The position numbers were made by a program, and so were the translations under genes. A stretch of 64,000 bases of DNA from Psilocybe azurescens (Eukaryota > Basidiomycota > Agaricomycetes > Agaricales > Agrocybaceae): assembly GCA_023853785.1 (NCBI GenBank), contig JAJIRX010000622.1, positions 248,001 to 312,000 of the forward strand, given 5' to 3'. Every line of letters starts with the position of its first letter. Position 1 is the first letter of the stretch. Positions 11,982 through 24,391 of this stretch are shown here, piece after piece. The notes under the pieces were generated by a model that worked only from the letters and a program-made list of their open reading frames with translations, did no database searches and was not told the origin of the DNA.

Positions 11982-12476
11982 AGGTGAAAGGTCACAGACG
12001 AGCGACAGTCAGAAGATGCAAATCCGGATGTTTCTGGACTTGAGAAAGCAGACCTGAATGCACCGATTTCTTGCGCAGACCTGGACCAGGTAGAATGAGT
12101 CAGTTGGCTTTGATCAAGGCGAGGCAGCGCTATCTAAACAACTACAACTATGGCGGACTAATCCGCATGGTCCAGTGCCGGAATCGGTATGTCTGATTTT
12201 TTTATTCTTAGATTTCTCACCGAATGTCAGTGTCCCAGAACTTGAGTTTTTGGGATTTTGTCAGATTTTGTACTAAGTTTATATGTCAAGGACTAAGACT
12301 ATATGTCAAAGCACGAACTGCTATGACTGTTTTCTGACGTGGGTTAAAACACGGAAATGCTCTCAAATATGTAGGTATTCAAAAATATCATGTATCGATT
12401 CAAAGGGATTCTGAACTACATACATGCGTACAAGTATATCCCGAACTGAGGCGTTTGAATATTGGTATGGGTATAT
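11982..12476. other. Intergenic; nothing recognised
   Basis: This is the upstream region of the secreted-protein gene and the 3' side of the DUF4139 gene. AT-rich segments only; no open frame with family similarity. Confidence 0.4.
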
Positions 12477-14762
12477 TTAGTGACGGTCGTGACGATCTTG
12501 AGTCTCCACCCAAGCATCTTCTCCAGGGACTTTGATTTCCCACTCTGCCTCAAGACTGACTTTGGCGCCGCTGCCAACTTTCCATTTCCATTCATACCTT
12601 CCTTCCTTCTCACCTCCCTTCCCATCAACCAGAGATTCCCATCCAACACGAAGCCCATTATCCTTGAGGTCAACAGAATCGCCGTCTTTGGCATCCGCCA
12701 AACCTGCAGGCTTACGAAGGACGATAGTGGCGTTTTTATCATCGCACGTTGGAATGACGTCGCGGACCACAAGGTCTGTGATTGCGAACTGGTGTTTGTT
12801 TTGGATGGATATTTTCGTTTTGTAGGTGGTGGTATTGGTAGCCTCGGAGAAGGTCCCTCTGTCGGATTTGACGGTTTTTGCGGTGCGTGCGTAGGTAACT
12901 TTGGTGGATCCATCGTCTCCGAGGGTGCATTCGAAGTCATCCCCGGTGTTGACGTCCTGAATACATACACGATGTAAGTTAAATGATGATGTCCAACTTA
13001 ATATTGTGGTCAAACTTACGTTGATCGAGGTCTTTGATACATAGCTATCGTCGAAGATAACAGTAACGGGTCCTGGGAGGAGACGATATTCACTGGTGTT
13101 CTTTACAATGCACTAGAAGAATAAACAGTATCTGTGAGTATGAAAATAAATAAATATGAAACGTGATGACTGACCTGCAAGAAAACTCTTGGATCGATGC
13201 GAGGAATACAGATATACGAAATAGTGGCTTCAAATGGAAGCACGGCCACGGACACCTGATGCTCTACGCCATCGCTAGGAATGGTTGACTCTCCATGTAC
13301 AGAGAACGAAATAGCAACAGGTGTCTCAGAGACCACCGTAGTGGGCTCGGCAATGGCTCCGGGTCCACCAACTTCCTCATATTCATCCTCGCCGTTGTCA
13401 GAGACTGGCGAGTATCCTGGATGATCACCGTCTCGATCTCTCTCCCGCTCACGATTACGGTCTGATACTTGGCTGTGACTTTCCGGTGCTTGCCATTGTG
13501 TAAGTCCAACGCTTGCTCCCATTGCTCCCGACCCAAATAAGGCAGCCGCTTGTGGGGGGCAGACGCGCCAAATAGCCCTCCACGTCCGCCACCGAACAAC
13601 TGTTGTTGCGGTTGTTGGACCATATATTGTTGTTGTTGCTGCTGCTGCTGCTGAGGATCGGTAGAGCCGAAAAGATTGGTCTTTACATTGCTGTTGTTGT
13701 TATTGGAAGTAATCCATGTGCCGCGTGCTTTCTGGAATAAAACTTTTGGCCTGACTTTGACCGAATAAAGCTCAGGGATACGTTTAACGACAGTATCAGA
13801 TGCAATTGTGCTGAGAGTGAGAGTGGTGTTGTTCCAGTCCTCCCCTGTGCTTTGGAGCACCCTGGCGCGATAGTGTAAAGAAACGGAGGACGAGGGTTTC
13901 CCATTGACGGTTGTTGCGTGGAGCTCGTAGGTAGGGGTCCATTGCACGTTGCTGACAACTAGATATACAAGAGTCAGATGTCACAGAAAGGAAGATTGAG
14001 TAGGACTTGTAACGAACTGTATGTCAATTTGAGCTCAACTGCACTGTCCTCATCGGCGACAATGACAATGTCGACTTGGCCTAATGCAGTACCCTTCCTG
14101 GTGGCAGTCTTTGTATCCTCCAAATCGATCTTTCGAGTAATCTCGACGATTTGCTCATTGAGGTCGGCGACCTAAACATATGCGTAAAATCCTGTTAAAT
14201 ACTTGAAATATCTATGAGATAGAAAATAAGCCCCTTACAGCTAGTAGAGTCTTGCGACCCTGTTCGACATAACTTTCCAAGAAAGCGCCCATCTGAGTTG
14301 GGGTTACATGTTCTCCGTTCAAAGTCTGAGCGTACTGCCAGAGAAGCTTTGACTCTTGTTCTCTGACGCCTCTCTCACTCTCAAGTGCTGCCTTCTTTAC
14401 TAACAGAGTACGCTTGATCTCAGCAGGACTACCCGGGAGTGACAAGGCAGTCTTGCTGTTTGCACGAGTGCAGGTAACATCAAACAGACGAGCGTCACCC
14501 AGACCAGAGACTCGGATCGTCTGCGTATCAATAAAACTCGAAAGTCCTCTTATTTCGATCTTATTCTGTCCTTTCTGTTACGCCACGACCATAATTGAAT
14601 AACACGATTCACATTGATTCCTTGGTTGATTGTACGATGATATTGAAAACTTACCTTCAAGTCCAGTGAGAAGCTACGAACTACCTCAGCTTTGGATGAC
14701 TTGAAGACAGTCACCGACTTGATAGCGTGTTCAGAGGCTTCGATTGTGAAGGTAGATGTCAT
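12477..14762 (-). CDS. DUF4140/DUF4139 domain protein (MuiA/F37C4.5-like), one-base frameshift
   Basis: Six exons on the minus strand: 14,762-14,655, 14,574-14,239, 14,171-14,018, 13,958-13,175, 13,112-13,020 and 12,956-12,477. The N-terminal half (TIEASEHAIKSVTVFKSSKAEV, GQNKIEIRGLSSFID, a coiled region ALESERGVREQESKLL) fits DUF4140. From VSNVQWTPTYEL on it fits DUF4139, ending VSLEAEWEIKVPGEDAW. A Gln-rich linker (CAG/CTG repeat at 13,628-13,653) lies between. Exon 4 is one base short: 1+784 bases leave the wrong phase, and the frame breaks at the G6 run 13,554-13,559. One more base there gives PPQAAALFGSGAM and a 651-residue protein. The biochemical function of the family is not established. 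Promoter side is 14,763-15,140. Confidence 0.85.
13628..13653 (-). repeat. CAG-type trinucleotide repeat encoding polyglutamine
   Basis: A run of TTG/CTG units on the plus strand translates to nine consecutive Gln in the linker of the DUF4139 protein, followed by a second Gln-rich patch (QQPQQQLFGGG). It is a likely length-variable site. Confidence 0.8.
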
Positions 14763-15446
14763 GGTGGAGTGCAGGTAAGCATATTGATCCAATGGGGGTT
14801 TTTATATGCAAGGCCTGGGGACTGCTGAGTCACATTCGTTGTCTGGCAGTTGGCTGTGCTCGCGGTTGCGATACGACTGATGAGCCGAGTTCGAAGAATC
14901 TAGACCCCCATGAGTCACGCCGGCACTGTGCAGCAATACCCATGGAAGCAGGTGTCTCAAAGATATTGGACTTCCGCAATGAATGTTGAATGCGTTAAAA
15001 ACTTGAAAATTTACCAGGGAAAGTTGAGCAACGAATTGGCCATAAGTGCATAAGTTGGCATTGCCAAGTTTCCAAGATAGTATTTGCGCATGTATCAAGT
15101 ACAAACAAAAGAAAATAAAGGGTTGGTGTTTAAACAATGGGCTGGTAGCCTAACTTTCAGCAAGACGATTGGACCAAAGAGTTCACCCGTGACTAGTTGA
15201 CTGACCAGTCGAGGCATCGCGCGACGCGGTCAAACCATTCAAGGACAAATTATCGCCCAACTACGGAATATTTATGTGTCGCGGCGGCTCCTTCACGACT
15301 GCGATCTTCGATTGCTATGCATGAGTTCTACGACGAATCTACACATGGCCTGAAGACAGGCTGAGAGCCGCACGAATTTTATCTCAAGCAGGAATCCGAT
15401 GCTTTCATGGAGAAGATGCACTATCATTCATCCACTTTGTACCGCC
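14763..15446. other. Intergenic upstream of the DUF4139 gene up to the tandem-duplication edge
   Basis: No gene recognised. The right edge is set by the start of repeat unit 1 (TCCGGAACTC at 15,447). Confidence 0.4.
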
Positions 15447-15649
15447 TCCGGAACTCTTTGCGATGTATTATTATAGTTGCAAATCAAGATATACATCGTG
15501 CAGTGGCTGAAATCCATGGTTCACTTCCTTGACGAGTTTTCACGGGCATTTACAAACCATATATCATTGACCCCAATCACACAAGGGCGTATCCTAACTC
15601 CATCTTCCTGGAGCCAACTTCAGATGACAGCAGCTATCCATACATAAGC

Positions 15650-16315
15650 ATGGCTCATCCTGAATCATTGTTCAACCTGGTTGTCGACGATTACAGTCGC
15701 TCCATTTCACTTCCTCCGTTTCCGGACAGCATCAGGTTCCCAGCGAGGGCAGCATTCCTGGACTCCGCAATCGAAACCCGCCTCGATCCCAGTTGCGGGC
15801 TCGTAACACAGCGAGCCACAGATAAACTCAACATATGGATATCTTATATTCTTGTATACGCTCTTCGTAGCTGGCCCATTGTATTGCCAAATGGTGACCT
15901 GGACCCGGAAGCTGAAGCCTTCTCTGAAGCTTGAAACCCAGCCTCAAATTGACGCATACCTACGAGTGGCTCCAAATGCAAATAACAGATCGCATCATAT
16001 GAAGCTTCTTAGAGAAGTACTGAGAAGCATGGGGTATGTCTGTACGTGTTCGATATAGCTCGTGATGCTGAACAATCTCCAATGTGTTTCCTTAGACAAA
16101 CAGAGCTAGCGGATAGGCCATTACTTCGACTTCCTCCAAAAATGCAGATTTTCTGTCTATGTTTTCTTTCACTATCTAACTTGCATGACTAATACCGGTA
16201 AATACAGGATCGATCCAGAGGACAAGGCACTGGCTATCAAAGCGTTTCATCAATTACGGCTGGAGAAATCTACTAGTCCGTCAAGAGTCACTACACCTTC
16301 CTCGGGTCAAAGGTG
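15650..16315 (+). pseudogene. Repeat-borne gene of unknown function (unit 1 copy)
   Basis: MAHPESLFNLVVDD opens a frame reading RLDPSCGLVTQRATDKL and VLPNGDLDPEAEA. Relative to the copy at 1.7 kb, a few bases are missing after the last Glu-Ala, and the protein continues in another frame (LETQPQIDAYLRVAPN, MKLLREVLRSMG). A further exon gives IDPEDKALAIKAFHQLRLE and SPSRVTTPSSGQ. The empty target site of the large transposon lies at about 15,668. No domain recognised. Confidence 0.4.
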
Positions 16316-18468
16316 ATGTGTGTTATACTTTCTCCTATCACTTTTGATACTATGTTTATATTTTTGTGAAGTCGGTCATACTCTACTATGGCGTTGAGAG
16401 GCGTATTCTCCTCTATTAGGTTTGCTTGGAAATTCATCTGGTAAATTGATCGGTCAAGAGGGGTCCATAAGCAAACCAATCCCCTCCCTTGGCTATCTAT
16501 CGCGAAGGCCATGCAAATGCATTAACATTGCAATGTTATTCTGTTTAATCGAGACCTACTCGGTCCTATCTATGGACCGTCTATGCTTCCACCTTTTGGT
16601 GTCGATCCTTCATGTTGTATCATTTTTAATCCTTTCCAGAAGGGTATATATACATTTAGTCCGATGCTAGATAGGCATTCTCGGCTATGCACATTCTGCG
16701 GGAGATACCCTGGGCCGTGTGCAGTATTGAGAACATCGCTGTGTGTGCGGCGATACCACCGACAGGGACGTTTGACGATCTTCTTTTGTATTATGAGCCG
16801 TACTTATCGTGGTGGGCGTCAAAGAAATAGTTGCGTGGTCCCTTCTAAGCCGCCGTTCTTCGCAGGTGAATATTCGGATATTTTGAAGCTCTTGTGTTTC
16901 CCGGGCCTTAGTTAAAACATACAATTCTCTGGCTCTTCTATCTCTTAATATGAGCTAGCCTTTCTACACTCTGTACGTAGGAGGTGGAATGCGTAGGTCA
17001 TGAGTCGGCCTGAAGCATTTTCAAGCAAATGGCTATATTATGAAGCACGCAATCTATTATACACACCAAATACACACTTCTGTGAGTAAGACTCGATAGA
17101 TCAGGGCCCTTCCATGTACTTAGAGATTAAATCTAGATTTTTAGGCTAGTATTGGCATTCACACGCACTGTCACTGCTGTATAAACTGTGTATACATCTT
17201 ATCACAAAAGAACTCGAAGTGCACACTTCAACTCCTAACAAGTACAAGAACATTTATGTCTGTTCCGCAATCGCCATCGGCAAAGTACTTGACGGTCTTC
17301 TGTTCTATCGTGTGTCAGAGATCGAACTGATAACACTAAATAGGGACCAATAATGCATCGATAACAGTGTAAAAAATCACACAGTTCGTCCACAGTCCCT
17401 TGTGGGCGTCAAAGACATCAAGATGGGCCGAAGTCACCGGACTAAACATAGAAATGAGCTCCGGCCTTTCTGTTCCCGTTATTGTTCTCGGTTACTCCGT
17501 TAATCAGCCGTTTGTGGGTGTCGAAGAAGTAGATGTCCAGTTGGAGAGATTGGCCGATTAAACGTGGGATCATATCCACCCGCAGTATATTGCTCTCGTT
17601 ATTATCGCTCCCATCCAAGAATGGCAGACTCGACGCTACTGTAAGTAGCTCTTTCCCAGAAGATGCTTAAAGGTGTGAACATTTCTCTCGTAGTTTACAA
17701 GGAATACGATAGGCCGATAGTAGTGAGAGGGTCCGTCCGGAAAATCAGAAGACTTCACCACGTATTAGAAGGTGATGGTCATCGGTGATATAGGTCACAA
17801 AATCAAGAATACAGACACGATATATTCAATTCTGAGTAAGTCTGTAAACCGTAGGACAGAAGAGAATCTGGCTACTAGCACGTTGTTTGGCCTCAGAAAA
17901 ATCAGTCAATTCTAGCCACCATCCTTGTGTTGTAAATACTCGCTCGAGTATAGCACAGTATAACTCGCGCTTTAAGTCCCTCCACCTTGAAATCGGATGG
18001 ATCCATTCACTCCAGTTTTGCTTATCCACGTAATGAGGTCAATCTCGATAAGTATGAGAAATGTCTCTAGCAGAATGAACTTACATGTTATTTCATTTCG
18101 CACTCCTAGCCTTCGGGTCGGGTGCCGGCAACATCATTAGAAGCCAAGACTCAAGCGACTCCGTATCTCAAGGTCTATCTATGCGTATCTGTGTGTATTA
18201 ACCGTATCTAGGCAACTTCCATTTTTCGAGACACATGCCAGTCTGTATTCAGCCCGGTACAATCACACAAGACCCAATTTTGTTCTTACTTTGCTGACAG
18301 TTTGATAAACTCCGTCACAAGGTACTCACATAAGGGATGTTCTTTCGATGCCCACCCCTACGAATTGCCGATTCAACAAAGATTGGGGCACAACTATGTC
18401 GCAAACCCTGACGACAATCCTATCCTATTACTCATATGCTCCGAAAGTGATTACATTGTATACGATAA
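16316..18468. other. Unit 1 internal region without a clear gene
   Basis: Several short open frames lie here, none with recognisable motifs. The whole stretch is repeated closely at 40,700-42,836. Part of it (about 18,055-18,468, around CTCTAGCAGAAT) also recurs at 55,540-55,956. Weak similarity links 17,266-17,330 to 58,130-58,190. This is probably decayed coding sequence plus the 3' region of the F-box gene. Confidence 0.4.
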
Positions 18469-20187
18469 CTATTGCTTGAAGATCATGGCAAAGTCTAACA
18501 CAGCGAACTCCGTATAATCTAGCACACCCCGTTCCCTTTGTTCAATGACATAGACAATCCGGCCAGAATCCTCGTCCAGGTGTGGTTCGCAAGCGGCAGG
18601 AATATTAAATAAAGTATACTTTCGAAATACTTCAGTTGGATTTCCCGGGGAAGCAAATCCCGGTGAGGTGTAGTTCATTATTGTCATATAACCACTCATG
18701 TCCATAGCAATGATGTACTTATGGCCAAGGAATGTTTGCGCATAGAAGAGCGGAGAGGGTCCCGGTGGGAGTGGCACAATATCGGGCATTTCATTGGATA
18801 CAGGGGAATTGTTGAAGGATACTGTGATTAAAGATGAATTGTTACCCAAGACAATTCGTGCTGTGTTCTTGGTGAGGAAACAACCGGATCCTTTCATACA
18901 TGTGTGGCCTTTGACTTGCCATACAACGGGAAATGAATAGCGTGTGGAATCCGGCAGGCTTGTGGTTTCCGGGGTGATGGAATAGTCGCAAAGAGAGAAA
19001 CTGTTACTTGACGCGACAAGAAGCCTACTACCCGGTAATAGGTGTATGTATCCCTAGTGACTCGATGAGCCACCTAGATACTAGCAAAGAATGAACATAT
19101 CACTTACTTGAGGCATCGTCCGTTGGACCACTCGCCACGGATACTCCAGTGAATTGCCATTGGCTTGCGTCCAGTCGACAACAAATGCGTACGTCTCCTC
19201 GTCGGTAATAGAAGTAAAGGCGATCATTGGTCCAAGAAGAGAAAGTGACATAACCCCAAGTATCTCAGGACGATGTGGAAACGACGCGAGGAATGTAGCT
19301 GTCAGCCCTACAGCATGTCGCGTGTCATCTAAAGCGACGTCAACGCGCCAGATTTGGACTGTGCGTCGATATCTTATGGAAGTTAACGATTCCTCCCAGG
19401 GAGCTCCGTCTTGAAGAGATAAGGCTATTGCAAATTCGAGGACTGGGGAATGTGTAGCATAGTCGAGGGTCATCAAAACTCGAGAATTGTTCCCAAATTC
19501 CATTTGATCTGGGATAAGCCGGACTCCCGAGATCGTCTCTGCATCAAGGTCATAACAGCTCACTGCCCCGGTTTGCTCCACGACAAGAAGCCAGCGTCCT
19601 CCTTTGATGAGGTGTATCAATTTGTCTGATGCGCCGTATGGGCCGTTCCCAGTCCTCGTGCCATAACCAGTCTTCACGCCAACAAATGTGCGTTCCCGAG
19701 AAGGTTGTAAGGTACTCGCTTCTAGTCCACGGTCCGCGCTCTTCCAAAGAAGTAGAAGGTGTTCGAGCTCTTGGGATGAATAGGTCTCAATTGGGCGCTC
19801 GAGCCTAGGTGGATGAGGATTGGCCAAAACGTGTTCATTGACCAGGTGCGTCCAAATATATCTCGTTCTCGTCGCTTCTGCGAGAAATCTACAAACCTAA
19901 AGTTGGCTGCTTAAGTCATTTGGAAGAATTACCGTCAAGACATCATTAACGTACGCCCCGAACTTGTAATACATCTTTCCATGCCAACAGTTTGAGAATT
20001 TCGGTAAGCAGTTCCGCTGGTAATGTTATGAGCGTCGAGGAAGCCTTGCCTGAATCTTCCTGATCAAATATGCCATAAATTGTCAAGATATAATTGAATC
20101 TGAGCGATAGCTGGTTGGCAAGTTTACAAGAAGGTAGACCTTGAACCAAGTGCCGAGTCGTTGAGCAATGGTGAAAAGCGCAGTCAT
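18469..20187 (-). CDS. F-box protein with beta-propeller-like C-terminal region (copy A, intact)
   Basis: Four exons close in frame to 512 residues: 20,187-20,128, 20,059-19,955, 19,896-19,108 and 19,053-18,469. The F-box is LITLPAELLTEILKLLAWKD followed by VLQVRGVCRFLAEATRTRYIW, the usual basidiomycete F-box signature. The rest has repeated short strands (GRWLLVVEQTGAVSCYDLD, VLEFAIALSLQD, RRTVQIWRVDVALDD, LPGSRLLVAS), as in F-box proteins with propeller-like substrate domains. F-box proteins bind Skp1 in SCF ubiquitin ligases; the substrate is unknown. Paralogues lie at 42.8 kb (broken), 55.9 kb (intact) and 47.6 kb (fragment). Confidence 0.8.
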
Positions 20188-20372
20188 GATAGAAGAAGGT
20201 CCAGGTAACCTGAACCTTATGTTGGACCTTGACGGAGTGAAGTACGACCGTATCTGGTGGTCAGCGGGTGAAGGGGTGCTCTCATGCAAGGTCATCCGTT
20301 GACTTTGAGACGCAAAAACCATGTGATTTACTGATGTAGTATTTATATATAGATTCTGTACTACTTACCTAA

Positions 20373-20596
20373 TCCGGAACTCTTTGCGATGTATTATTAT
20401 AGTTGCAAATCAAGATATACATTGCGCAGTGGCTGAAATCCATGGTTCACTTCCTTGACGAGTTTTCACGGGTATTTACAAACCATATATTCGTTGACCC
20501 CAATCACACAAGGGCGTATCCTAACTCCATCTTCCTGGAGCCAACTTCAGATGACAGCAGCTATCCATACATAATCATGGCTCATCCTGAATCATT
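20373..20596 (+). repeat. Tandem duplication, unit 2, left part
   Basis: Repeats 15,447-15,670 almost exactly and is interrupted after ATCATT by the terminal repeat of the large transposon. The unit resumes at 40,053. Confidence 0.85.
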
Positions 20597-21355
20597 TAGG
20601 GTGTTTCACGATGGCGATTTTCAGTCACTTTTTAGCCGCTTTTGGCGGTGATTTTCTTCTCGCTTTTCTCAAAATCAGAATGAAAATCGGCTCAAAATCG
20701 AGGCCAACGTGAAACCCCAAGAATTTATTCAGAATTTATGGCATGTATCTACTAATATCTTAGCAAATGTGTTCAATTTCTCCCATTTGAGGGGTTTTAT
20801 TTTAACTTTTGTGGAGTTAGAGGTAGGTCTGCGTTTCTTTTCTCACTAAATATTTAACCATAGCCAAAGGAGGGATAAAGCCAAGGTTGTTGAGAGTGTA
20901 AGCCTGGCGCCCCAGTCTTACTACACACTGCTGGCACAGGGTTATTTATGTCAACGAAAAATGATTCAGAAAATTTATTAAACGTGTTTGCATTTTTGCC
21001 TGCTTTTACGATATATAAAATTCATTTCGAACTCAATATTTCTTAATACAGAAAATCTGCTAAAAAAGTTCCCTTTTAAAGCATTTGTTTGAGTTAAAAT
21101 TGAAGAGTTTGCGTAAGATTTATAAATTTCAAAACCATTTCAGGAAATATTTCCTTTGTGGAAGAAATTATGCAGATAAAAAACAAGATATTTTTGGGAG
21201 ACATGAATGTAACACAAACCAAGTGTTTTTGTTGTGTTTGTCGAGTTTTTAAATGAAAGATAACATTCAACATTGATATTATGTTTTAGGCAATATAAAA
21301 TAATTTCTAAAACTATACATTTTAGGCAGGATAAAATAAATCGCACGCTGAGGGA
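20597..21355 (+). repeat. Left long terminal inverted repeat
   Basis: Pairs with the reverse complement of 39,180-40,052. Shared blocks include the outer TAGGGTGTTTCACGATGG, an internal CACTGCTGGCA, AAAAATGATT, ATTAAACGTGTTTG and the inner edge AATAAATCGCACGCTGAGG (21,336-21,354). The transposase stop codon lies about 50 bases further in. Confidence 0.8.
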
Positions 21356-23170
21356 GTCACTGCAAGGTCCACATGAGTGAGTCGCTTGCCTACATTATCG
21401 GGTCAGTCTCCGGCAAGGGGGAGACTTACACGGGACAGGGATATCATGACCATTAAATCCTCTTCTTCCCATTGTAAAGGTAGGTAGGCAAAATGGGAAA
21501 GAATGTCATCCAGGCGAAACAACTCTAGCTCTCCAAGTTTCCGACTCCAAAGCTGTGCTTGAAGTAGAGGGAAAGAGACAAATGGATCAGCACACACATT
21601 GGCCAGCTTGTATTTCCGGGCAGCAACATAAGTTACAGTACACGGGTTGTCATTATCTTCAAAGTTGACTTGCGTGATATAATCAATACGTGCCAGCAAA
21701 TATTTGTTTGGAGAACCAGAATGGAGTAGTATAGACGAATTACCGAGATGCTTCCAGGATGTCGAATACGTTATGCCATTAATCGCAATATGCGACAAGA
21801 CAGTCGCATCCAACAGCTGATCAAAGGATTTGACAAAACACGCCTCAAGTGCTTCTGGAAGAGGTGTTGCTGAGTGCTTTTTCCGAGCCATAAAATCCTC
21901 CACCTGCTCTTCGTCATTGTGTCCTTGGTCTTGTGAGAGGCTGAGAATATCAGTCACGAGAGTACTTCGGACTTCTGGGTTGATGAGGCTTTTCAGCATG
22001 GGCTCGCAGTTACGGATGACCTCTGGAGTTCCAACTCTATGAAAGAGATTCCGTAGGTTACTTGCTCGCATAAATGAACATGAGATAGTTTCTTCATATT
22101 CGCCTAGAACTTGTCAGTACAGTCATAAAGAATTAAAATTCAAGACCTACTTGGCTTATAATTCGTCGAGATTCGTTGCAGCATGCCAATAACCCTTTCA
22201 AATGGAAAGGTCCACCATGAATGAACTGGACCATAGAATACAAGGTATTCATAGAGATGAATGGCCATGTGTTGATTCGGAACGAATTTGTACTCTGGGA
22301 ACAGTGCCTTCAAGCCATAAAGGTACGCAAGAATGTGGTTGAGGTAAGTTTCTGCATGCGCGGCTGAGGTGACACGAGAGGTGGCAGTGACAACTGCAGA
22401 AACAAGGTGGAGGGTGATTTCAAGGATGCGGCAGCACCTCTCAGAACGGTTGTCGGTTCCATCAGAATTGGACCAGAGGCGAGTCAAGGTAATAGGTAGG
22501 AGAGTCGTTCCAAGAACACGCCATTGGTCAGCCTTAAGCTTTCCATGACTGCTCAAACCAAGTTTGGCTGGCAGGGATGTCAGCCATGACGGTCGAACCA
22601 GGTGTTGAATGTCGGAATGTATTTCCGCGGCCTCCTCCCGTGTGAGAACGTGCCCGCACTGGGTGCCTGATGCCAAATGACCCTCTGGATCATAGTTGAC
22701 TTCAGTTTTATACATTCGCTGGAAATATAAAACATAAGAAAATGAGATGACAAGGAATGAAAGGAGACCTACCCAATAAAGAATGCCACGAGAATAATCT
22801 GCACGGTTTGGCTCCTTTGTCTTGCGTATATCGGTTGTAATCGGCTTACAGCCAAGCTCAATAGCTACCACCCTCAAAACTGAGAGGTGCTGTGAAGAGA
22901 ATTGCTTCTGCCACATCAACCTCCCTGCCTCTGTCCGAAGGTCCCGACACATAGGATGCTCCAACCAGCGGATAATCCGCCTCATTGATGCACATTCACC
23001 CTTACTCATCTGCTTCCATGCATCAGAGATTTTGGCATTGAAAACGGGTGGTTCCTTCTCGGCTTTAGGAACTCGTAGCCCTAGAATGGTATCAAAGTGT
23101 TTGCGGATGAGGCCAAGGAAAAGGTTGTGCATTGGCGTCTACAACAACAAAGCGCGATGGATCAAAATAG

Positions 23171-24391
23171 GAGGTCTTTACACTCCCCACAGGTACTGAT
23201 CGGAACCGGTCAGAATCCGGTTCGACCGGAATTTTATTTGGCAGTGTCCCTGCCAAATTAGCAGTAAATGTCCAAATTTTTCCGACCGGATTCTGACTGG
23301 ATTCCGATCGGAACCACCAGTACCGACCGGTTCCACTGTTAACAAGTCCGACCAAAATCCGATCGGAATCCGACTGGAATCCGACTGGAATCCAAGTGGA
23401 ATTCATCAAATTGGAAACCCAATTAGACCCAATTCCGAGTGGAATCTGAGTGGTACCAAGCGGAACTATATTATGTCAGCATACTATTTACAGCTCAGCA
23501 AGTAGTAACACAAAAAATATACATAGATCTCAACAGTTTGTGACAAATTTGGTATTGTTAGAATTGTAAAATTGAGGAGAATATGTTTATGTAATAGTTA
23601 TATAAAATTAAAAATTTCTAATAAAGAAATACCTATTTTTCATATAAATCTGTGCTTATATAATCTAAATGTCTTGAATAAAATTAATCTTTGTATTCCA
23701 TTAATTTATATTATTGTAAAACTATTAATATATAGCTAACAGAGTGCTATTTTGTTGCAAAATGTAGTTTACAATATCTATATATATTCAAATTTACAGT
23801 ATTTTGTATATTGAACATGCTGACATAATATTATGATGATGGTGTAATTACAGATGCATTGCCCTCAATTTTCTGATCATTTTGATATATAATATGTGGG
23901 TATAGCTTCAGAGGAAGTGCCAGAATATATTATTGGGTGTTGTAAAGAATGGTATATAATTCATAAAATGTTGAGAATACCACAAGCAATAATAGTGTAG
24001 TTGGTAATGTGTGTATAGAATTAATATATATGAAGCTGTTGGTTCAATTCCTGTTGAGTGCATTTTATAATTTTGCATTTATTACAAATATCATGTGACC
24101 TGAATGATTACTTAAGAGCTTATATAAGAAATATTATGTAATACTGACTAAGCAGACTATATCATGTGATTTCAATACATTATTTATAAGCTTATGTAAG
24201 CAATTATTATGTAATGCTGACTAAGCATTGTATTATACACTGAACAAGTACATTATGAGAAATTCCGACTGGATTCCGACCGGTTCCAAGTGGGTCTGAG
24301 TGGATTCCGATCAGATTCTGACCAGTTCCGATCGGTTCCGACTGGGTCTAAGTGGTTCCGACCGGTACCCATGGGGCACTGTAAAGTACTG
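23171..24391. mobile_element. Non-autonomous hAT-like element (1.22 kb) nested in the transposase
   Basis: It is flanked by an exact 8-base duplication CAAAATAG (23,163-23,170 and 24,392-24,399). The ends are imperfect inverted repeats (right end inward CAGTACTTTACAGTGCCCC, left end GAGGTCTTTACACTCCCC), continuing into GGTAC and GGTCGGAACC-like sequence. Both subterminal regions (about 23,191-23,470 and 24,250-24,375) are packed with variants of TTCCGACCGG/CCGGTCGGAA. The middle is very AT-rich and has no long open frame. The 8-base duplication and CAG-type ends fit hAT elements; transposase must come from elsewhere. Confidence 0.8.
23986..24058 (+). other. tRNA-like sequence with Pol III A- and B-box matches
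   Basis: TAGTGTAGTTGG (23,993-24,004) fits the A box with one change, and GGTTCAATTCC (24,041-24,051) fits the B box with one change, at roughly normal tRNA spacing. Acceptor-stem pairing is only about five of seven and the T-stem pairs poorly. It would be a decayed tRNA or SINE-type promoter inside the AT-rich core of the hAT-like element. No functional tRNA is claimed. Confidence 0.3.

Larger units (their letters stand above)
15447..20372 (+). repeat. Tandem duplication, unit 1 (4.93 kb)
   Basis: The unit starts TCCGGAACTC (15,447) and ends ACTTACCTAAT (20,372). The same start follows directly at 20,373 and the same end occurs at 44,748. Without the inserted transposon, unit 2 measures about 4,920 bases against 4,926 here. 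It contains a broken plus-strand gene, about 2 kb without clear genes, and an F-box gene on the minus strand. Confidence 0.85.

Noticed and set aside
12462..12977. Long plus-strand frame opposite the DUF4139 gene
   Set aside because: It is the antisense shadow of the conserved last exon.
15650..16315. Repeat-borne gene as a mating-type homeodomain protein
   Set aside because: No homeodomain (no WFxNxR-like motif) in any of the three copies.
23181..24380. CACTA-type element with a 4-base CACT duplication at the inner CCCC ends
   Set aside because: The inverted similarity runs further out and an exact 8-base duplication CAAAATAG lies at the true ends, which fits hAT better.
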